Shown here in pieces: positions 4,372 through 5,607 of a DNA stretch of 5,607 nucleotides. Under the pieces are notes generated by a model that was not told the DNA's origin, did no database searches, and saw only the letters and a program-made list of their open reading frames with translations. This stretch comes from an uncultured Beijerinckiaceae bacterium (GTDB lineage: Bacteria > Pseudomonadota > Alphaproteobacteria > Rhizobiales > Beijerinckiaceae). A program made the translations under genes and the position numbers. Position 1 is the stretch's first letter. Each line of letters starts with the position of its first letter. The stretch covers positions 1 to 5,607 of the forward strand of contig CALMRL010000650.1 in NCBI GenBank assembly GCA_937873345.1, written 5' to 3'.

Positions 4372-5607
4372 TCGCGCTCGTCGCGCACTCCGGGCAGCAC
4401 GAAGAAGTAGCCGCCGCCGAAGGGCCGGATGTATTCTTCCAGAGGTTCGCCGTTCAGCCGCGCCTGCACCGCGCGGAAACCGGCGTCGAGATCGGCCTGG
4501 AAGCAGATGAAGGCCAGACCCATGTCGAGCTGGCCGGCCTTGGTCACGATGTCGCGCGAATAGTTGTAGGGGCGTCGCAGGATCAGGCTGTTCTGCGTCT
4601 CCGGGATGCGCGGGTTGGCGAGGCGGATGTGGGCATCCATCGGGATCATCCTGCCCTGATGGTCGTCACGAAAGTCCGGCACGTCTCGCTCGTTCGCCAT
4701 GCCGAGCGGCGCGCCAGTCGCCTTGTCGCGGCCGAAAATCGTCTGCTGCTCGCAAAGCGGCGTGCGGTCCCAACGCTCGACCAGCATGCGGATCAGGCGC
4801 ACCACCTGGTAGGTGCCGCCCCTGGCCCAATCCGCCTCGCCGTCGCCGGCCCATACCAGCCTGTCCATCAACGACGCATCGGCGGCGTCGATGTTGGCCG
4901 TGCCGTCCTTGAAGCCCATCAGGTTGCGGATCGTGTCCTTGCCGAGCTTCTTCAGCGTGTGCGGCGGCAGGAAGCCGTCCATCTTCCAGCGTAGCGCCAG
5001 CGCGTCCGGCGCCATGCGGATGATCTCGCGCAACGCGTGGATGTTGGTCTCGGCGGTGTTCGAGCAGAACTGCAGCAGGAGGTCGCCGTGGCAGAAATCC
5101 GCCTCCAGGGCGTCGTTGGGGAACTGCTCCATCACCGCGAGGTGCTTCGGCTTGGCGTCCGCCAGCCCGTAACGCGCGTCGAACAGCGAGGCGCCGACGC
5201 CGACCGTGATCGTCAGGTTGTCGGGGAAGACGTCGGGGCCGAGCACGAGGTTGTCGGAGGGCGGCATCCGCGGGTTGCCGGGCGCCACCGCGCCGCCCTT
5301 CATCAGCGAGGCGATGCGACGCGTCAGGTCGCGCATCAGCTTGCGCAGCTCGACCGCGTCCGGGGCGAGCACGTCGAAGGCGGCGATCACCGCGGTCGCA
5401 GGCTGGGGGTTGACGACGCCGGACTGGTGCGCGCCGTGGAAGGGCTGCGCCTCGCGCGTGCCGTCGTTGTCGAAGTCGTGCCGCGCCGCGTCATGGCAGT
5501 GGTCGGCAGCGAGGCTCTGCGCCGAGAGGGCGTGATCGCCGGCCGGCACCGTTCCGGCCCTCGCCTCCTGCGCCGTCGCCGGTCGGACGGCGACGGCGCA
5601 GGAGGCG
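4320..5607 (-). CDS. efeB: EfeB-type haem (DyP-family) peroxidase/deferrochelatase, runs off right edge
   Basis: This is a DyP-type haem peroxidase of the EfeB/YcdB branch, the periplasmic subunit of the EfeUOB iron-uptake system. Counting residues from the codon at 5549, the N-terminal ferredoxin-like half begins at PFHGAHQSGVVNPQ (36-49). The DyP signature GFKDGTAN (212-219) supplies catalytic Asp215. GGTYQVVRLIRM (244-255) follows, then proximal haem ligand His307 in DAHIRLANP and distal Arg325/326 in LILRRPYNY. LDMGLAFICFQ and EEYIRPFGGGYFFVLPG close the fold, so the catalytic set looks intact. The GTG at 5549 is probably not the start: the frame stays open to the edge, reading ASCAVAVRPATAQEARAGT. 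This looks like the end of a signal peptide with an A-x-A-like cleavage site, and EfeB proteins are Tat-exported with haem. The true start lies outside the window. efeU/efeO would be expected nearby but are not visible. The 3' end overlaps the ModE-like gene by 52 bp, tail to tail. Confidence 0.88.
   Translation of the reverse strand, partial: ASCAVAVRPATAQEARAGTVPAGDHALSAQSLAADHCHDAARHDFDNDGTREAQPFHGAHQSGVVNPQPATAVIAAFDVLAPDAVELRKLMRDLTRRIASLMKGGAVAPGNPRMPPSDNLVLGPDVFPDNLTITVGVGASLFDARYGLADAKPKHLAVMEQFPNDALEADFCHGDLLLQFCSNTAETNIHALREIIRMAPDALALRWKMDGFLPPHTLKKLGKDTIRNLMGFKDGTANIDAADASLMDRLVWAGDGEADWARGGTYQVVRLIRMLVERWDRTPLCEQQTIFGRDKATGAPLGMANERDVPDFRDDHQGRMIPMDAHIRLANPRIPETQNSLILRRPYNYSRDIVTKAGQLDMGLAFICFQADLDAGFRAVQARLNGEPLEEYIRPFGGGYFFVLPGVRDERDYFAKGLFEQLPERGPA
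5562..5607. repeat. Perfect 20-bp inverted repeat at the right edge
   Basis: The 20 bases at 5562-5581 (beginning CGCCTCCTGC) are the exact reverse complement of 5588-5607 (ending GCAGGAGGCG), around a 6-base loop GTCGGA. All 20 pairs were checked base by base. It falls within the efeB signal-peptide region and stops exactly at the window end, so it may extend further. It could be a real hairpin in the efeB mRNA or a fold-back artefact if this is a contig end. Confidence 0.9.

Noticed and set aside
5547..5549. GTG at 5549 as the efeB start
   Set aside because: The frame continues upstream with signal-peptide-like sequence to the edge, and EfeB needs an export signal. The gene is treated as partial.

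Overview
The window is about 5.6 kb of GC-rich DNA with strongly G/C-ending codons. It reads like an alphaproteobacterium, plausibly of the Hyphomicrobiales/Methylobacterium-like group. The release factor has the alphaproteobacterial wording around its PxT and GGQ motifs, and the other proteins (FAD-binding photolyase relative, DUF4345 protein, Tat-type EfeB) fit the same group. The taxonomic placement is inference from sequence style; no search was run. Six protein genes account for nearly all of the window. No tRNA, rRNA, CRISPR array, transposase or integrase was seen.

Layout from left to right. (1) Positions 1-887, minus strand: N-terminal 295 residues of a cryptochrome/photolyase-family protein that runs off the left edge. 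It starts directly with the helical FAD-binding domain and lacks the usual N-terminal antenna domain. (2) 1033-2004, minus: a LysR-type regulator. (3) 2108-2530, plus, divergent from the regulator: a small four-helix membrane protein of the DUF4345 family. The shared 103-bp gap carries small dyads. (4) 2672-3778, minus: prfA, peptide chain release factor 1, complete, with GGQ and PxT motifs. It converges on the DUF4345 gene across a 141-bp gap rich in nested inverted repeats. (5) 3958-4371, plus, divergent from prfA: a single-domain ModE-like winged-helix regulator. (6) 4320-5607, minus: an EfeB-type (DyP-family) haem peroxidase with the end of an export signal. It runs off the right edge and overlaps the regulator tail-to-tail by 52 bp.

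The genes do not form one pathway. prfA is housekeeping. The LysR/DUF4345 pair looks like a regulator with its divergent target. EfeB normally works with EfeU/EfeO in iron uptake, and those partners would lie beyond the right edge. The photolyase relative is a light- or DNA-repair-related flavoprotein. LysR uses visibly more A/T-ending codons than EfeB, so the LysR/DUF4345 part may be an accessory insertion between older genes.

The most unusual points are the antenna-less photolyase with what looks like a C-terminal alpha/beta segment, a perfect 20-bp inverted repeat ending exactly at the right edge inside the EfeB signal-peptide region, and the antisense-coded tail of the ModE-like protein. 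I did not find convincing evidence of an undescribed multi-gene system.
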